Shown here: piece by piece, positions 28,032 through 38,952 of the stretch
Layout of the letters: the number at the start of each line of letters is the position of its first letter
Position numbering within the stretch: the stretch's first letter is position 1
Notes under the pieces: generated by a model
Told to the model about the DNA's origin: nothing
Database searches by the model: none
Seen by the model: only the letters and a program-made list of their open reading frames with translations
Program-made: the position numbers and the translations under genes
Source of the DNA: Arthrobacter sp. Y-9
Lineage (GTDB): Bacteria > Actinomycetota > Actinomycetes > Actinomycetales > Micrococcaceae
Length of the DNA stretch: 64,000 nt
Direction: 5' to 3'
Assembly (NCBI RefSeq): GCF_029690065.1
Contig: NZ_CP121463.1
Location: 2,728,001-2,792,000, forward strand

Positions 28032-28393
28032 TAGATGTCCTTCCCGGAGGCCTTGGCGACGCGGATGCGCACTTCGCGCTCCACACCGTCGCGCTCAACC
28101 TTCTCGACACGGAAACCGACGCGGGTCGGCTTCTTGGTGGACGGATCCACCAGAGCGACGTTCGACAGGTGGATCGGGGCCTCAACGACCTCGATGCCAC
28201 CGGTGTTGGTGCCGCGCTGGGTCTGGCCGGCCTTCACGTGCTTGGTGACACGGTTGATGCCCTCAACCAGAACGCGGTTGGATTCCGGGAACACCCGCAG
28301 GACCTTGCCCTGCTTGCCACGGTCTCCACCACGGGACTGACGAGCGCCGGTGATGACCTGGACGAGATCGCCCTTCTTGATCTTTGCACCCAT
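28031..28393 (-). CDS. rplX: 50S ribosomal protein L24
   Basis: Assembly-initiator protein. The 120 aa begin [16 protein letters not shown], a KOW motif with [12 protein letters not shown], followed by [19 protein letters not shown]. Two nt after rplN. Confidence 0.96.
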   Translation of the reverse strand: MGAKIKKGDLVQVITGARQSRGGDRGKQGKVLRVFPESNRVLVEGINRVTKHVKAGQTQRGTNTGGIEVVEAPIHLSNVALVDPSTKKPTRVGFRVEKVERDGVEREVRIRVAKASGKDI

Positions 28394-28395
28394 AG

Positions 28396-28767
28396 TTACA
28401 GCACCTCCGGGGCCAGCGAGACGATCTTCATGAACTTCTTGTCGCGAAGCTCGCGGCCAACCGGGCCGAAGATACGGGTGCCGCGGGGCTCCCCGTCCGT
28501 GTTCTTCAGGATCACGGCTGCGTTCTCATCGAACTTGATGTAGGAACCGTCCGGACGACGGCGCTCCTTACGGGTGCGGACGACGACAGCCTTGACGACG
28601 TCGCCCTTCTTCACGTTTCCGCCAGGGATAGCGTCCTTGACGGTGGCGACGATGACGTCGCCGATGCCTGCGTAGCGGCGACCGGATCCACCGAGAACGC
28701 GGATGGTCAAGATTTCCTTGGCACCCGTGTTGTCGGCGACCTTAAGCCGCGACTCCTGCTGAATCAA
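28396..28767 (-). CDS. rplN: 50S ribosomal protein L14
   Basis: First gene of the spc operon; the protein lies at the subunit interface. The 123 aa are typical: [35 protein letters not shown] and [11 protein letters not shown]. The start is TTG with AGGAG 6-7 nt upstream. Preceded by a leader of about 230 nt with complex complementarity. Confidence 0.96.
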   Translation of the reverse strand: MIQQESRLKVADNTGAKEILTIRVLGGSGRRYAGIGDVIVATVKDAIPGGNVKKGDVVKAVVVRTRKERRRPDGSYIKFDENAAVILKNTDGEPRGTRIFGPVGRELRDKKFMKIVSLAPEVL

Positions 28768-29003
28768 TGTTTACTCCTTGCGTCGCGCCGGTTCTCACGC
28801 TGAAATACTGCCTACAGTGCGAGCCTTGCGGAACGGTTGTTGGGGTGTCTCTGCCCTGCCTGGATTTTGCCAGCACAGGGTTAAACCCTCGTTCCAGACG
28901 CATCTGGGCCCCCTGGCCGGGGACCGGCCCTGAGGCAGTATGCACTGGCACGATGGTTTACGAGGATCTGTTCGGGCGCATGACGCACCCATACAAGCTC
29001 AAT
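28768..29003 (-). promoter_or_regulatory. spc operon leader with long-range complementary segments
   Basis: The untranslated leader of rplN has two complementary pairs: ATACTGCCT (28805-28813) with AGGCAGTAT (28933-28941), and CAGTGC (28815-28820) with GCACTG (28942-28947). Their order A-B-A'-B' allows a pseudoknot or mutually exclusive stems. The AGGGTT-A-AACCCT inverted repeat lies at 28877-28889. Confidence 0.45.
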
Positions 29004-29032
29004 ATCCTAGCACAGCGCAGGCGCGCTCCACG
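29004..29032 (-). promoter_or_regulatory. Candidate spc operon promoter
   Basis: Minus strand TGCTAGGAT contains an extended -10 (TAGGAT at 29004-29009). The -35 at 17-nt spacing is CGTGGA, which is weak. It lies between the UvrA-like gene end and rplN. Confidence 0.55.
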
Positions 29033-29070
29033 AACCGGGAACCCGCGTGAATCCTGGGATTCCGGGTGGT

Positions 29071-31341
29071 TCAGGACACGTACGCCTTGAGGTAGCGCCC
29101 GGTCAGGCTGTCCGAGTCCGCCAGCGCCTCAGGGGTGCCCTCGAAGACCACCGTGCCGCCGTCGTGGCCGGCTCCTGGACCCATGTCGATGACCCAGTCC
29201 GCATGGGCGACCACGCCGAGATGATGCTCGATCACCACCACGGTGTTCCCCTCGTCCACCAGCTGATCGAGCAGGCCGAGCAGGTTCTCGACGTCGGCCA
29301 GGTGCAGTCCCGTGGTCGGCTCGTCCAGGATGAACACCCCGGCGTCGCTGCCCATGTGCGTGGCGAGCTTGATCCGCTGCCGCTCGCCGCCTGAGAGGGT
29401 GGAGAGCGATTGGCCGAGGGTGATGTATCCGAGGCCGACCCGGGCCAGTCGTTCCAGGATGGGCCGGGCCTTGGGCACCGCGAGCTGGTCCAGCGCCTCT
29501 TCGACGCTCAGCCGCATCACTTCGTAGATGTTGAGCCCGCCCAGGCGGTATTCGAGGACCTCGTCCGTGAAGCACTTGCCGCCGCAGTCCTCGCACAGCG
29601 TTCCCACCGGCGCCATGCCGGGGATCTCGGTGAACGTCTCCCCTGCCCCCTTGCAGGTGGGGCAGGCGCCTTCGGAGTTGGCGGAGAACAAGGCGGGTTT
29701 GGTGCCCGTGGCCTTGGCGAAGGCCGCCCGGATGTGGTCCAGCGCCCCGGTGTACGTGGCGGGATTGGAACGGCGCGAACCGCGGATGGCGGACTGGTCC
29801 ACCACGTGCACGCCGTCCCGCTTGCCGAGCGCCCCATGGATGAGCGAGCTCTTCCCCGAACCGGCCACGCCCGTGACGGCGCACAGCACCCCGGTGGGCA
29901 CGTCCACGTCCACGTCGCGCAGATTGTGCGTGTTCGCGCCGCGGATCTCCAAGGCTCCGGTCGCGGTCCGCACGGACTCCTTGAAGGGGACCCGTGAGCC
30001 GACGTGCTGTCCGGTGAGGGTCTGAGCGGAGGACAGATCCTCGAAGCTGCCCTGGAAGACGATCTCCCCGCCGTGAATGCCGGCCTTGGGACCGATGTCG
30101 ACGATGTGGTCGGCGATCGCCATGACCTCCGGCTTGTGCTCGACCACCAGGATCGTGTTGCCCTTGTCCCGCAGGCTCCGCAGCAGATCGTTCATCCGGG
30201 CGATGTCATGCGGGTGGAGGCCCACGGTCGGTTCATCGAAGACATAGGTGACGTCGGAGAGCGGCGACCCGAGGTGCCGGACCATCTTCACCCGCTGGGC
30301 CTCTCCCCCGGACAGGGTGGAGGACGCCCGGTCCAGACTGAGGTACCCGAGGCCGATGTCGACCAGGGCCTGCAGAGTGCCGAGCAGGTTCGTGATCACC
30401 GGCGCCACGGAGGGCTCGTCGACGCCCCGCAGGAACTCGATCAGATCCGTGACCTGGATCTGGGCGCACTCCGCGATGTTCTGCCCGTCGATCCTGCTGG
30501 CCAGGGCTTCCTGGTTGAGGCGGCCGCCGTGGCACAGCGGGCATTCCGCGAAGGTGGCGGCCCGTTCCAGGAAGGCCTTGATGTGCGCCTGCTTGGGCTC
30601 CTTGCCTCCGGCCAGGTAGCTCTGCCGGATCCGGGTCTCGAGCCCGAGGAACGTCATGTTGACGTTGTCCATCTTGACCTTGACGGCCGGCGAGTGGAGC
30701 AGGAAGTCGAGCGTCTCCGGATCGTAGTCCTTGACCGGCAGATCCGGATCGAACCGTCCCGTCCCGAGCAGCACCTTGATCAGCCAGCCGTCCACGGTGA
30801 AGCCCGGCACCTTGATGGCCCCCTGGGAGAGGGACAGGTTCCGGTCCAGGAGCACGTCCACGTCCAGCGCGGAGATCTCCCCCGCGCCCTCGCACTCCGG
30901 GCACATCCCTTCCGCCAGGTTGAACGAGTACTTCCCGGCGTGACCGGCGCTCGGCACCCCCACCCGGGAGAAGATGATCCGCAGCAGGGCGTGGGCGTCG
31001 GTGACGGTGCCCAGCGTGGACCGCGAATTGCTCCCCATCCGCTCCTGGTTCACCACGATCGCGGCGGAGAGGTTCTCCAACTCGTCCACGTCCGGGCGGG
31101 GCAGGCTCGGCATGAAGGACTGCACGAAAGTCGTGTAGGTCTCGTTGATGAGCCGCTGGGACTCCGCGGCGATGGTCCCGAAGACCAGGGAGCTCTTGCC
31201 CGAACCGGACACTCCGGTGAACACCGTGATGCGGCGCTTGGGCAGATCCAGCGAGACGTCCTGAAGGTTGTTCTCGCGCGCCCCGCGCACTTTGATGAGG
31301 CCATGCGAATCGGCGGCATGGCGGGCAAGGTCAGTCGGCAT
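29071..31341 (-). CDS. UvrA-like ABC ATPase without UvrB-binding region (drug-resistance/UvrA2-like)
   Basis: Soluble twin-ABC ATPase of 756 aa, against about 950 for true UvrA. Two Walker A motifs (GVSGSGKSS near 45, GVAGSGKSS near 495) and two signature motifs ([20 protein letters not shown]) with DEPTVGLH and DEPTTGLH are visible. Cys-rich zinc modules remain ([29 protein letters not shown]). The compact length suggests the shortened UvrA-like class linked to antibiotic or DNA-damage tolerance rather than core excision repair. GAGGTGAC precedes the ATG. It separates S10 from spc. Confidence 0.85.
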   Translation of the reverse strand: MPTDLARHAADSHGLIKVRGARENNLQDVSLDLPKRRITVFTGVSGSGKSSLVFGTIAAESQRLINETYTTFVQSFMPSLPRPDVDELENLSAAIVVNQERMGSNSRSTLGTVTDAHALLRIIFSRVGVPSAGHAGKYSFNLAEGMCPECEGAGEISALDVDVLLDRNLSLSQGAIKVPGFTVDGWLIKVLLGTGRFDPDLPVKDYDPETLDFLLHSPAVKVKMDNVNMTFLGLETRIRQSYLAGGKEPKQAHIKAFLERAATFAECPLCHGGRLNQEALASRIDGQNIAECAQIQVTDLIEFLRGVDEPSVAPVITNLLGTLQALVDIGLGYLSLDRASSTLSGGEAQRVKMVRHLGSPLSDVTYVFDEPTVGLHPHDIARMNDLLRSLRDKGNTILVVEHKPEVMAIADHIVDIGPKAGIHGGEIVFQGSFEDLSSAQTLTGQHVGSRVPFKESVRTATGALEIRGANTHNLRDVDVDVPTGVLCAVTGVAGSGKSSLIHGALGKRDGVHVVDQSAIRGSRRSNPATYTGALDHIRAAFAKATGTKPALFSANSEGACPTCKGAGETFTEIPGMAPVGTLCEDCGGKCFTDEVLEYRLGGLNIYEVMRLSVEEALDQLAVPKARPILERLARVGLGYITLGQSLSTLSGGERQRIKLATHMGSDAGVFILDEPTTGLHLADVENLLGLLDQLVDEGNTVVVIEHHLGVVAHADWVIDMGPGAGHDGGTVVFEGTPEALADSDSLTGRYLKAYVS

Positions 31342-31518
31342 GAGTCACCTCAGGATCATCGGCGGAGCGCTCCCCCGCGCACTGAGGACAGAATACCCGC
31401 CGCCTCCGACATCCTGGCCCGGCACCCGGTGGACGCACGACGGCGCGAAGCCGGGCCGCCGTCGTCGTCTCGCCGTCCGCGCGCTGCGCTGAGCCATGGC
31501 CGGGAGCCGGGGAAAGCG

Positions 31519-31554
31519 GAAGACCCCCGCTCCCAGAAGGGAACGGGGGTCTTC
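31519..31554 (-). terminator. S10 operon terminator
   Basis: Outer 11-bp stem (31519-31529 with 31544-31554), one mismatch, inner 4-bp stem and AGAA loop, 33 nt after the rpsQ stop. It uncouples S10 from the UvrA-like gene. Confidence 0.8.
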
Positions 31555-31587
31555 TCGATGCTCAGTGGAGCGATCAAGCGGCCGGTT

Positions 31588-31881
31588 TTACTTGGCGCGC
31601 TCGATGACCTCCACCAGACGCCAGCGCTTGGTGGCGGAGAGCGGGCGGGTCTCGGCGAGGAGAACCAGGTCGCCGATGCCGGCGGTGTTCTCTTCGTCGT
31701 GAGCCTTGATCTTGGACGTACGACGGATGACCTTACCGTACAGAGCGTGCTTCACACGGTCCTCGACCTCGACGACGATGGTCTTCTCCATCTTGTCGGA
31801 GACCACGTAGCCGCGACGCGTCTTGCGGTAACCGCGCTGCTGCGCAGCAGTTTCCGTCACGTTCTGATCCTTTTCACTCAC
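31588..31881 (-). CDS. rpsQ: 30S ribosomal protein S17
   Basis: OB-fold 16S rRNA binder of 97 aa. Shows [20 protein letters not shown] and [21 protein letters not shown]. It overlaps rpmC by 4 nt and is the last gene of the S10 operon. Confidence 0.96.
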   Translation of the reverse strand: MSEKDQNVTETAAQQRGYRKTRRGYVVSDKMEKTIVVEVEDRVKHALYGKVIRRTSKIKAHDEENTAGIGDLVLLAETRPLSATKRWRLVEVIERAK

Positions 31882-32201
31882 TTGGCGTCCTCCTCGGTAG
31901 CTGCGGCCTCAACGGCCTCGGCCTTCTTGGAAGACTTCTTGGCCTTCTTCTCTTCCTTGGCCTCGACCACCGGAGCGGGCTCCGGGCGAATGCCCAGCTC
32001 GCGCTCACGCAGGACCGTGTAGATGCGAGCGATGTCGCGCTTCACGGACTTGAGTCGGCCATGGCTCTCCAGCTGACCAGTGGCGGACTGGAAACGCAGG
32101 TTGAACAGCTCTTCCTTGGCCTTACGGAGTTCAGCAACCAGACGCTCGTTGTCGAAACCGTCAAGCTGTGCCGGGGCCAGATCCTTGGATCCAACTGCCA
32201 T
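31878..32201 (-). CDS. rpmC: 50S ribosomal protein L29
   Basis: Exit-tunnel protein near the signal recognition particle docking site. The core ([35 protein letters not shown]) covers about residues 20-75. A C-terminal Lys/Glu/Ala-rich tail of about 35 residues extends it to 107 aa, against about 65-75 in many bacteria. Two nt after rplP. Confidence 0.95.
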   Translation of the reverse strand: MAVGSKDLAPAQLDGFDNERLVAELRKAKEELFNLRFQSATGQLESHGRLKSVKRDIARIYTVLRERELGIRPEPAPVVEAKEEKKAKKSSKKAEAVEAAATEEDAK

Positions 32202-32203
32202 TT

Positions 32204-32620
32204 CTATTCACCACCTTCGCGACGCACGATGCGTGCCTTCAACGGGAGCTTGTGGATTGCCAGGCGCAGTGCCTCGCGGGCCACTTCTTCATTCACACCG
32301 GAGAGTTCGAAGAGAACCCGTCCCGGCTTGACGTTGGCCACCCACCACTCGGGGGAACCCTTACCGGACCCCATGCGGGTTTCGGCAGGCTTCTTGGTCA
32401 GGGGGCGGTCCGGGTAGATGTTGATCCAGACCTTACCGCCACGCTTGATGTGACGGGTCATGGCGATACGCGCAGATTCGATCTGGCGGTTCGTCACGTA
32501 GGCCGGGGTCAGCGCCTGGATACCGAACTCACCGAAGGTGACCTCGGTGCCACCGGTGGCAGCGCCGGAACGACCCGGGTGGTGCTGCTTGCGGTGCTTG
32601 ACTCGACGTGGGATCAGCAT
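32204..32620 (-). CDS. rplP: 50S ribosomal protein L16
   Basis: Organises the A-site tRNA contact on the large subunit. The 138 aa begin [19 protein letters not shown] and carry [19 protein letters not shown]. Directly follows rpsC. Confidence 0.96.
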   Translation of the reverse strand: MLIPRRVKHRKQHHPGRSGAATGGTEVTFGEFGIQALTPAYVTNRQIESARIAMTRHIKRGGKVWINIYPDRPLTKKPAETRMGSGKGSPEWWVANVKPGRVLFELSGVNEEVAREALRLAIHKLPLKARIVRREGGE

Positions 32621-33424
32621 TTAAGCCTGTCCTCCTTCTGCTGCTTCAGCAGCCGGTGCCTCGGCAGCCGGAGCTGCGTCGGCGGCCGGACGCTCGTTGC
32701 GACGACGACGGTCGCCACCGGGGCGGCCGGGACGCTCGTTGCGGCCACGGGACGGGGCTGCGGCCTGCTGTGCAGCAAGCTCCTTCGCGGTCACATCGCC
32801 CTTGTAGATCCAGACCTTCACGCCGATGCGGCCGAAGGTGGTCTTTGCCTCGTAGAAGCCGTAGTCGATGTTGGCGCGCAGGGTGTGCAGCGGCACACGA
32901 CCTTCGCGGTAGAACTCCGAGCGGGACATTTCAGCGCCACCCAGACGACCGGAGCAAGCGACACGGATGCCCTTGGCGCCGGCGCGCTGTGCGGACTGCA
33001 TGGCCTTCTTCATCGCACGGCGGAAAGCCACGCGGGAAGAGAGCTGCTCGGCGATGCCCTGGGCCACCAGCTGAGCTTCGATCTCGGGGTTCTTGACCTC
33101 GAGGATGTTCAGCTGAACCTGCTTGCCCGTGAGCTTCTCCAGCTCGCCGCGGATGCGGTCTGCTTCAGCACCACGACGGCCGATCACGATACCCGGACGG
33201 GCGGTGTGGATGTCCACACGCACGCGGTCACGAGTACGCTCGATCTCGACCTTGGCGATGCCGGCGCGCTCCATGCCGGTGGTCATGAGCTCGCGGATCT
33301 TGACGTCCTCACGGACGAAGTCCTTGTAGCGCTGACCGGGCTTGTTGCTGTCCGCGAACCAGTGCGAGATGTGATTGGTGGTGATGCCGAGTCGGAACCC
33401 GTTCGGGTTTACTTTCTGTCCCAC
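32621..33424 (-). CDS. rpsC: 30S ribosomal protein S3
   Basis: mRNA-entry protein with helicase role. The 267 aa have a KH domain ([18 protein letters not shown]) and C-terminal S3 domain ([18 protein letters not shown]). A C-terminal extension of about 55 residues is rich in Arg, Gly, Pro and Ala. GTG start directly after the rplV stop. Confidence 0.95.
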   Translation of the reverse strand: MGQKVNPNGFRLGITTNHISHWFADSNKPGQRYKDFVREDVKIRELMTTGMERAGIAKVEIERTRDRVRVDIHTARPGIVIGRRGAEADRIRGELEKLTGKQVQLNILEVKNPEIEAQLVAQGIAEQLSSRVAFRRAMKKAMQSAQRAGAKGIRVACSGRLGGAEMSRSEFYREGRVPLHTLRANIDYGFYEAKTTFGRIGVKVWIYKGDVTAKELAAQQAAAPSRGRNERPGRPGGDRRRRNERPAADAAPAAEAPAAEAAEGGQA

Positions 33425-33790
33425 TTAGCGGGCCTCCTCGTTCTCCGGGGTAGCGACAACCACGGTGATGTGGCTGGTGCGCTTCTTGATCTGGAAGGCA
33501 CGACCCTGGGCACGCGGCTGGAACCGCTTCATGGTCGGACCCTCATCAACGAATGCCTCGCTGATGTACAGATCACCTTCGTCAAACGCGACGCCGTCAC
33601 GGTCCGCGAGGACACGGGCGTTCGCGATGGCGGACTGAACTACCTTGTAGACCGGCTCCGAAGCTGCCTGCTCAGCAAACTTCAGGATCGCCAGAGCCTC
33701 ATTCGCCTGCTTGCCACGAACAAGGTTGACGACGCGCCGGGCCTTCATAGGCGTTACGCGGATGTGACGCGCAATAGCCTTGGCTTCCAT
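33425..33790 (-). CDS. rplV: 50S ribosomal protein L22
   Basis: Lines the exit tunnel with its beta-hairpin. The 121 aa contain [19 protein letters not shown], the hairpin [20 protein letters not shown] and a short acidic end. No resistance-type deletion is seen in the hairpin. Confidence 0.96.
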   Translation of the reverse strand: MEAKAIARHIRVTPMKARRVVNLVRGKQANEALAILKFAEQAASEPVYKVVQSAIANARVLADRDGVAFDEGDLYISEAFVDEGPTMKRFQPRAQGRAFQIKKRTSHITVVVATPENEEAR

Positions 33791-33828
33791 TGCTTTCCTT
33801 CTCTCGTCTTAAGACCGAGGTCAGGCGC

Positions 33829-34110
33829 CTAGCGGCGCTTGCCCTTGCGGTCGTCCTTCACGTGGCCGCGGAAAGTCCGCGTCGGGGCGAATTCGCCGAG
33901 CTTGTGCCCGACCATCGACTCCGTGATGAAAACCGGCACGTGCTTGCGTCCGTCGTGCACGGCGATCGTGTGACCCAGCATGTCCGGGATGATCATCGAG
34001 CGACGGGACCACGTCTTGATGACGTTCTTGGTGCCCTTTTCGTTCTCCTTGGCGACCTTCACGAAGAGGTGCTGGTCAACGAAAGGACCTTTCTTCAGGC
34101 TGCGTGGCAT
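33829..34110 (-). CDS. rpsS: 30S ribosomal protein S19
   Basis: Head protein that complexes with S13. The 93 aa start [15 protein letters not shown] and carry [20 protein letters not shown] and [16 protein letters not shown]. Twelve nt after rplB. Confidence 0.97.
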   Translation of the reverse strand: MPRSLKKGPFVDQHLFVKVAKENEKGTKNVIKTWSRRSMIIPDMLGHTIAVHDGRKHVPVFITESMVGHKLGEFAPTRTFRGHVKDDRKGKRR

Positions 34111-34122
34111 GTTTCCAGGCTC

Positions 34123-34962
<840 letters not shown>

Positions 34963-34990
34963 AATTTATTCCTCGTTAAAGTGGTCTCCG

Positions 34991-35296
34991 CTACGCGAGC
35001 GGACCGCCGAAGATGTCGATGGTGCCTTCCTTCAGGGTGACAATCGCGCGCTTGGTGCTCTTGCGCTGCCCCCATCCGAACTTGGTGCGCTTGCGCTTAC
35101 CGGCACGGTTGATGGTGTTGATCGTGTCGACCTTGACGGAGAAGATCTTCTCCACGGCCAGCTTGATCTCGGTCTTGTTCGAACGGGGGTCCACCAGGAA
35201 GGTGTACTGACCCTCGTCGATCAGGCCGTAGCTCTTTTCGGAGACCACGGGCGCGAGAATGACGTCACGCGGGTCCTTGTTGAAGACGGCGCTCAC
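34991..35296 (-). CDS. rplW: 50S ribosomal protein L23
   Basis: Exit-tunnel docking protein for trigger factor and signal recognition particle. The 101 aa include [19 protein letters not shown] and [21 protein letters not shown]. It overlaps the rplD stop by 4 nt. Confidence 0.96.
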   Translation of the reverse strand: MSAVFNKDPRDVILAPVVSEKSYGLIDEGQYTFLVDPRSNKTEIKLAVEKIFSVKVDTINTINRAGKRKRTKFGWGQRKSTKRAIVTLKEGTIDIFGGPLA

Positions 35297-35913
35297 TTGG
35301 CTTCCTCCACGGTCTTGTTGTCCTTACCGGCAACGAAGGCGTCGAAGGCGTCCTTGGTGAAGATCACGTCGTCGGAGATCAGCACATCGTAGGTGTTGAG
35401 CTGGTCGACGTACAGAACGTGAACCTCGACGAGGTTGCGCACGGACAGTGCTGCAACATCGTTGGCGCGGTCGATCACCACGAGCAGGTTCTTGCGGTCG
35501 GAGATCGCCTTCAGCGCGGCGCGGGCGTCCTTGGTGCTCGGCGTGGTGCCGGAAACCAGGGACTCCACCACGTGGATGCGACCGTTACGAGCGCGGTCGG
35601 AGAGGGCGCCACGGAGAGCAGCAGCCTTCATCTTCTTGGGGGTGCGCTGCGAGTAGTCACGCGGGGTCGGGCCGTGGACGACGCCACCACCGGTCATGTG
35701 AGGAGCACGGACGGAACCCTGACGGGCGCGGCCGGTGCCCTTCTGCTTGAACGGCTTACGACCGGCACCGGCGACTTCGCCGCGGGACTTGGTCTTGTGA
35801 GTGCCCTGACGAGCAGCAGCGAGCTGCGCGACGACGACCTGGTGCAGCAGCGGCACGTTGGTCTGAACGTCGAAGATCTCGGCGGGCAGGTCAACCTTGA
35901 TGGTGTTGGCCAT
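35293..35913 (-). CDS. rplD: 50S ribosomal protein L4
   Basis: Tunnel-constriction protein; in E. coli it represses the S10 operon, and whether it does so here is unknown. The 206 aa show [20 protein letters not shown], the conserved tunnel loop, and [21 protein letters not shown]. The gene follows rplC by 4 nt. Confidence 0.96.
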   Translation of the reverse strand: MANTIKVDLPAEIFDVQTNVPLLHQVVVAQLAAARQGTHKTKSRGEVAGAGRKPFKQKGTGRARQGSVRAPHMTGGGVVHGPTPRDYSQRTPKKMKAAALRGALSDRARNGRIHVVESLVSGTTPSTKDARAALKAISDRKNLLVVIDRANDVAALSVRNLVEVHVLYVDQLNTYDVLISDDVIFTKDAFDAFVAGKDNKTVEEAK

Positions 35914-35917
35914 GGTA

Positions 35918-36568
35918 CTAGGCTCCCTTCACGGCGGTGCGTACGAGGACGACCGAGCCGCGGGCGCCGGGAACGGCACCCTTGATCAGGAGCAGCGACT
36001 TCTCGGCGTCGACACCGTGAACCGTGAGGTTCAGCGTGGTGTGACGGACATTGCCCATGCGGCCGGCCATTTTCAGGCCCTTGAAGACGCGGCTCGGGGT
36101 GGATGCGCCACCGATGGAACCGGGCTTGCGGTGGTTCTTGTGAGCACCGTGGGAAGCACCGACACCGGAGAAGCCGTGACGCTTCATGACACCGGCGAAG
36201 CCCTTGCCCTTGGTGGTGCCGACGACGTCGATCTTCTGACCGGCTTCGAAGAGCTCCACGGAGAGCTGCTGGCCGAGCTCGTAGCTCTCGGCGTCAGCGG
36301 TGCGCAGTTCGACGACGTGACGGCGCGGGGTGACACCGGCCTTGTCGAAGTGGCCGGCGAGCGGCTTGGTGACCTTGCGCGGGTCGATCTGGCCGAAGCC
36401 GATCTGAACCGCGGTGTAGCCGTCCTTGTCTGCGTTGCGCAGCTGGGTGACGACGTTGGAGTCGGCCTGGACGACGGTCACGGGGATGAGCTTGTTGTTC
36501 TCATCCCAAACCTGGGTCATGCCGAGCTTCGTGCCCAGCAGGCCCTTAACGTTGCGGGTTGCGGTCAT
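35918..36568 (-). CDS. rplC: 50S ribosomal protein L3
   Basis: Early assembly protein reaching the peptidyl transferase centre. The 216 aa include [27 protein letters not shown] and [15 protein letters not shown]. It follows rpsJ by 17 nt. Confidence 0.96.
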   Translation of the reverse strand: MTATRNVKGLLGTKLGMTQVWDENNKLIPVTVVQADSNVVTQLRNADKDGYTAVQIGFGQIDPRKVTKPLAGHFDKAGVTPRRHVVELRTADAESYELGQQLSVELFEAGQKIDVVGTTKGKGFAGVMKRHGFSGVGASHGAHKNHRKPGSIGGASTPSRVFKGLKMAGRMGNVRHTTLNLTVHGVDAEKSLLLIKGAVPGARGSVVLVRTAVKGA

Positions 36569-36585
36569 AGTCTCTCAGCACCTCC

Positions 36586-36894
36586 CTAGAGCTTGATTTC
36601 GATGTTCACGTCGGCCGGCAGGTCGAGACGCATGAGCGAGTCAACAGCCTTCGGCGTGGGGTCGATGATGTCGATCAGACGCTTGTGAGTACGCATTTCG
36701 AAGTGCTCACGGCTGTCCTTGTACTTGTGGGGAGAACGGATAACGCAGTAAACGTTCTTCTCCGTGGGCAGCGGCACCGGGCCGACTACCGTTGCGCCTG
36801 CGCGCGTGACCGTCTCAACGATCTTCCGTGCCGAAACATCAATGACCTCGTGGTCATATGACTTCAGCCGGATGCGGATCTTCTGTCCCGCCAT
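36586..36894 (-). CDS. rpsJ: 30S ribosomal protein S10
   Basis: First gene of the S10 operon; also the NusE partner of NusB in transcription antitermination. The 102 aa are standard: [39 protein letters not shown] and the end [11 protein letters not shown] 7-bp hairpin lies about 29 nt upstream. Confidence 0.97.
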
Positions 36895-37450
36895 GTCGCC
36901 TGACTCTCTTTCATTAGGTTCAGTCCTGAGTGATCAGGACCGCTATTCGCATCTCTTTGCTGTTATGTGCGGCTGCCGAGGCATTTGAAGTCGTGACTAC
37001 CGCTCTCCGCATGAGCTGAATCCGAGCTGAGCCCGGGTTCCTCAACCCACCGGAGCAACCGACCCACGCGGTCGGGCGTGTCGGCCAGATTCTGGACGCG
37101 TCACACCGTTCTCAGTGGATGGATTGGTCATGTTTGGTCCCCAGCCTGGTCCCTGACACCCGGCATTATCCGGGTCGGGGCACGAAGGGGCGCTTGAACA
37201 ACCCTTCAAGTATGGCGCATCTGGAAGGGAATAGCGAATCGGGATCTGACGGGCACTCGAGAGCGCCAGTGCCGAGGACGTGGGAACGGCGCCGGATCAG
37301 GTCCCGAAGCACCTGCGAGGGAGGCGCCGCTGAGGCCGCGACGGCCGTGGGACGCGCGATTGCAGCCGTCAAGCCCCGGGCGGCGCACTCCCAGCCGCCA
37401 GAGGACTATGCGCGGGACTCATGGGGTCCTTGGAGTCCTCCCCTGCCCGA
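36895..37450 (-). other. S10 operon upstream region and leader
   Basis: No gene supported. It includes a hairpin near rpsJ (36923-36940), the 10-mer ATAGCGGTCC (minus strand, also in the rpoB leader), a -10-like GATAAT at 37165-37170, a CATACT-like -10 farther upstream near 37210, and an inverted repeat CTTGAA / TTCAAG at 37192-37209. Which of these is the S10 promoter cannot be decided by eye. Confidence 0.4.
36923..36940 (-). promoter_or_regulatory. Leader hairpin upstream of rpsJ
   Basis: Perfect 7-bp stem GTCCTGA / TCAGGAC with a 4-nt loop. Possible regulatory site in the S10 leader. Confidence 0.4.
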
Positions 37451-37474
37451 GGACAAAGCAAAGGACAAAGCAAA
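37451..37474. repeat. Tandem 12-bp repeat, two copies
   Basis: GGACAAAGCAAA occurs twice in direct succession (37451-37462, 37463-37474). On the transcribed minus strand it gives a T-rich run right after the tuf terminator stem. Confidence 0.85.
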
Positions 37475-37502
37475 GGCCCCGCTGCCGAAGCAGCGGGGCC
37501 TT
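37473..37502 (-). terminator. tuf terminator
   Basis: Perfect 12-bp stem (37473-37484 with 37491-37502), 6-nt loop, then the T-rich duplicated stretch TTTGCTTTGTCC on the minus strand. Thirty-five nt after the tuf stop. Confidence 0.88.
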
Positions 37503-37537
37503 CACACCGGCATCAGCCGGCGATCAGCAGTCAGTGA

Positions 37538-38728
37538 CTACTTGATGATCTTGGTCACACGACCCGAACCAACGGTGCGGCCACCTTCACGGATGGCGAA
37601 GCCGAGGCCCTCTTCCATGGCGATGGGCTGGATCAGCTCAACGCTCATTTCGGTGTTGTCGCCAGGCATGACCATTTCGGTGCCCTCGGGGAGGGTGATC
37701 ACGCCGGTGACGTCCGTGGTGCGGAAGTAGAACTGCGGGCGGTAGTTCGAGTAGAACGGGTTGTGGCGGCCGCCTTCATCCTTGGAGAGGATGTAGACGT
37801 TGGCCTCGAAGTTGGTGTGCGGGGTGATGGAACCCGGCTTCACCACAACCTGGCCACGCTCGACATCGTCGCGCTTGAGGCCACGGAGCAGCAGACCACA
37901 GTTCTCGCCGGCCCATGCTTCGTCGAGCTGCTTGTGGAACATCTCGATACCGGTGACCGTGGTCTTCTGGACCGGGCGGATGCCGACGATCTCGACCTCG
38001 GAGTTGATGGCGAGGGTGCCACGCTCGGCGCGGCCGGTCACCACGGTGCCACGACCGGTGATGGTGAAGACGTCCTCGATCGGCATCAGGAACGGCTTGT
38101 CACGGTCACGAACCGGGTCCGGAACGGACTCGTCGACGGCGGCCATGAGCTCCTGGACGGAAGCAACCCACTTGGGGTCGCCTTCCAGAGCCTTCAGACC
38201 GGAGACGCGGATGACGGGAGCGTTGTCGCCGTCGAAGTCCTGCGAGGACAGAAGCTCACGAACTTCCATCTCGACGAGGTCGAGGAGTTCCTCGTCCTCG
38301 ACCATGTCGGACTTGTTCAGCGCGACCAGCAGGTAGGGGACACCAACCTGGCGGGCGAGCAGAACGTGCTCACGGGTCTGAGCCATCGGGCCGTCAGTGG
38401 CGGCAACCACGAGGATTGCACCGTCCATCTGAGCAGCACCGGTGATCATGTTCTTGATGTAGTCAGCGTGACCGGGGGCGTCGACGTGTGCGTAGTGACG
38501 CTTCTCGGTCTGGTACTCCACGTGGGAGATGTTGATGGTGATACCGCGCTGGCGCTCTTCCGGAGCAGAGTCAATGGAAGCGAAGTCGCGCTGCTCGTTG
38601 AGATCCGGGTACTGGTCGTACAGCACCTTGGAAATGGCGGCCGTCAGCGTCGTCTTACCGTGGTCAACGTGACCGATGGTGCCGATGTTGACGTGCGGCT
38701 TAGTCCGCTCGAACTTTGCCTTTGCCAC
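37538..38728 (-). CDS. tuf: Translation elongation factor Tu
   Basis: GTPase that delivers aminoacyl-tRNA to the ribosome. The 396 aa carry G1 [10 protein letters not shown]3 DAPGHADY with catalytic His, and G4 NKSD; the C-terminal domains are complete. GTG start with AGGAGG 6-7 nt upstream. A 224-nt gap separates it from fusA, and a possible own promoter lies there. Confidence 0.98.
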   Translation of the reverse strand: MAKAKFERTKPHVNIGTIGHVDHGKTTLTAAISKVLYDQYPDLNEQRDFASIDSAPEERQRGITINISHVEYQTEKRHYAHVDAPGHADYIKNMITGAAQMDGAILVVAATDGPMAQTREHVLLARQVGVPYLLVALNKSDMVEDEELLDLVEMEVRELLSSQDFDGDNAPVIRVSGLKALEGDPKWVASVQELMAAVDESVPDPVRDRDKPFLMPIEDVFTITGRGTVVTGRAERGTLAINSEVEIVGIRPVQKTTVTGIEMFHKQLDEAWAGENCGLLLRGLKRDDVERGQVVVKPGSITPHTNFEANVYILSKDEGGRHNPFYSNYRPQFYFRTTDVTGVITLPEGTEMVMPGDNTEMSVELIQPIAMEEGLGFAIREGGRTVGSGRVTKIIK

Positions 38729-38798
38729 AGGTTCCTCCTAGAACATTTTTCAAGTGACGTGCTGACTCTGCTACGGGTGTCGCGGCAGAACTTCTACA

Positions 38799-38804
38799 AG
38801 TCTA
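38799..38804 (-). promoter_or_regulatory. Possible -10 of a tuf promoter
   Basis: Minus strand TAGACT in the fusA-tuf gap, about 70 nt before tuf. No good -35 at 16-18 nt, so this is a weak call. Confidence 0.28.
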
Positions 38805-38952
38805 CTTGGGGGCAGGGGTTTTGATGAAATTGCGGTTCAGGGGCCGGTTGGTCCCTGGGGCCTGAGTGTCGCGGCTCCCTCGGCGAGCTGCCGAAAGCCA
38901 CGCGACGCCGGCGGGGAAAGCCCGAAGGCCTCCCCCACCGGGGTGCGACAAC

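Noticed and set aside
36940-36955. Fourth full copy of the rpoA/rpoB 11-mer in the S10 leader
   Set aside because: Only ATAGCGGTCC is shared; the TCAT part is replaced by GCGA, so it is noted as related rather than the same motif.
37119-37730. Plus-strand open frame of 203 codons across the tuf terminator
   Set aside because: It runs through the tuf terminator and antisense into tuf, with no recognisable domain or ribosome binding site.
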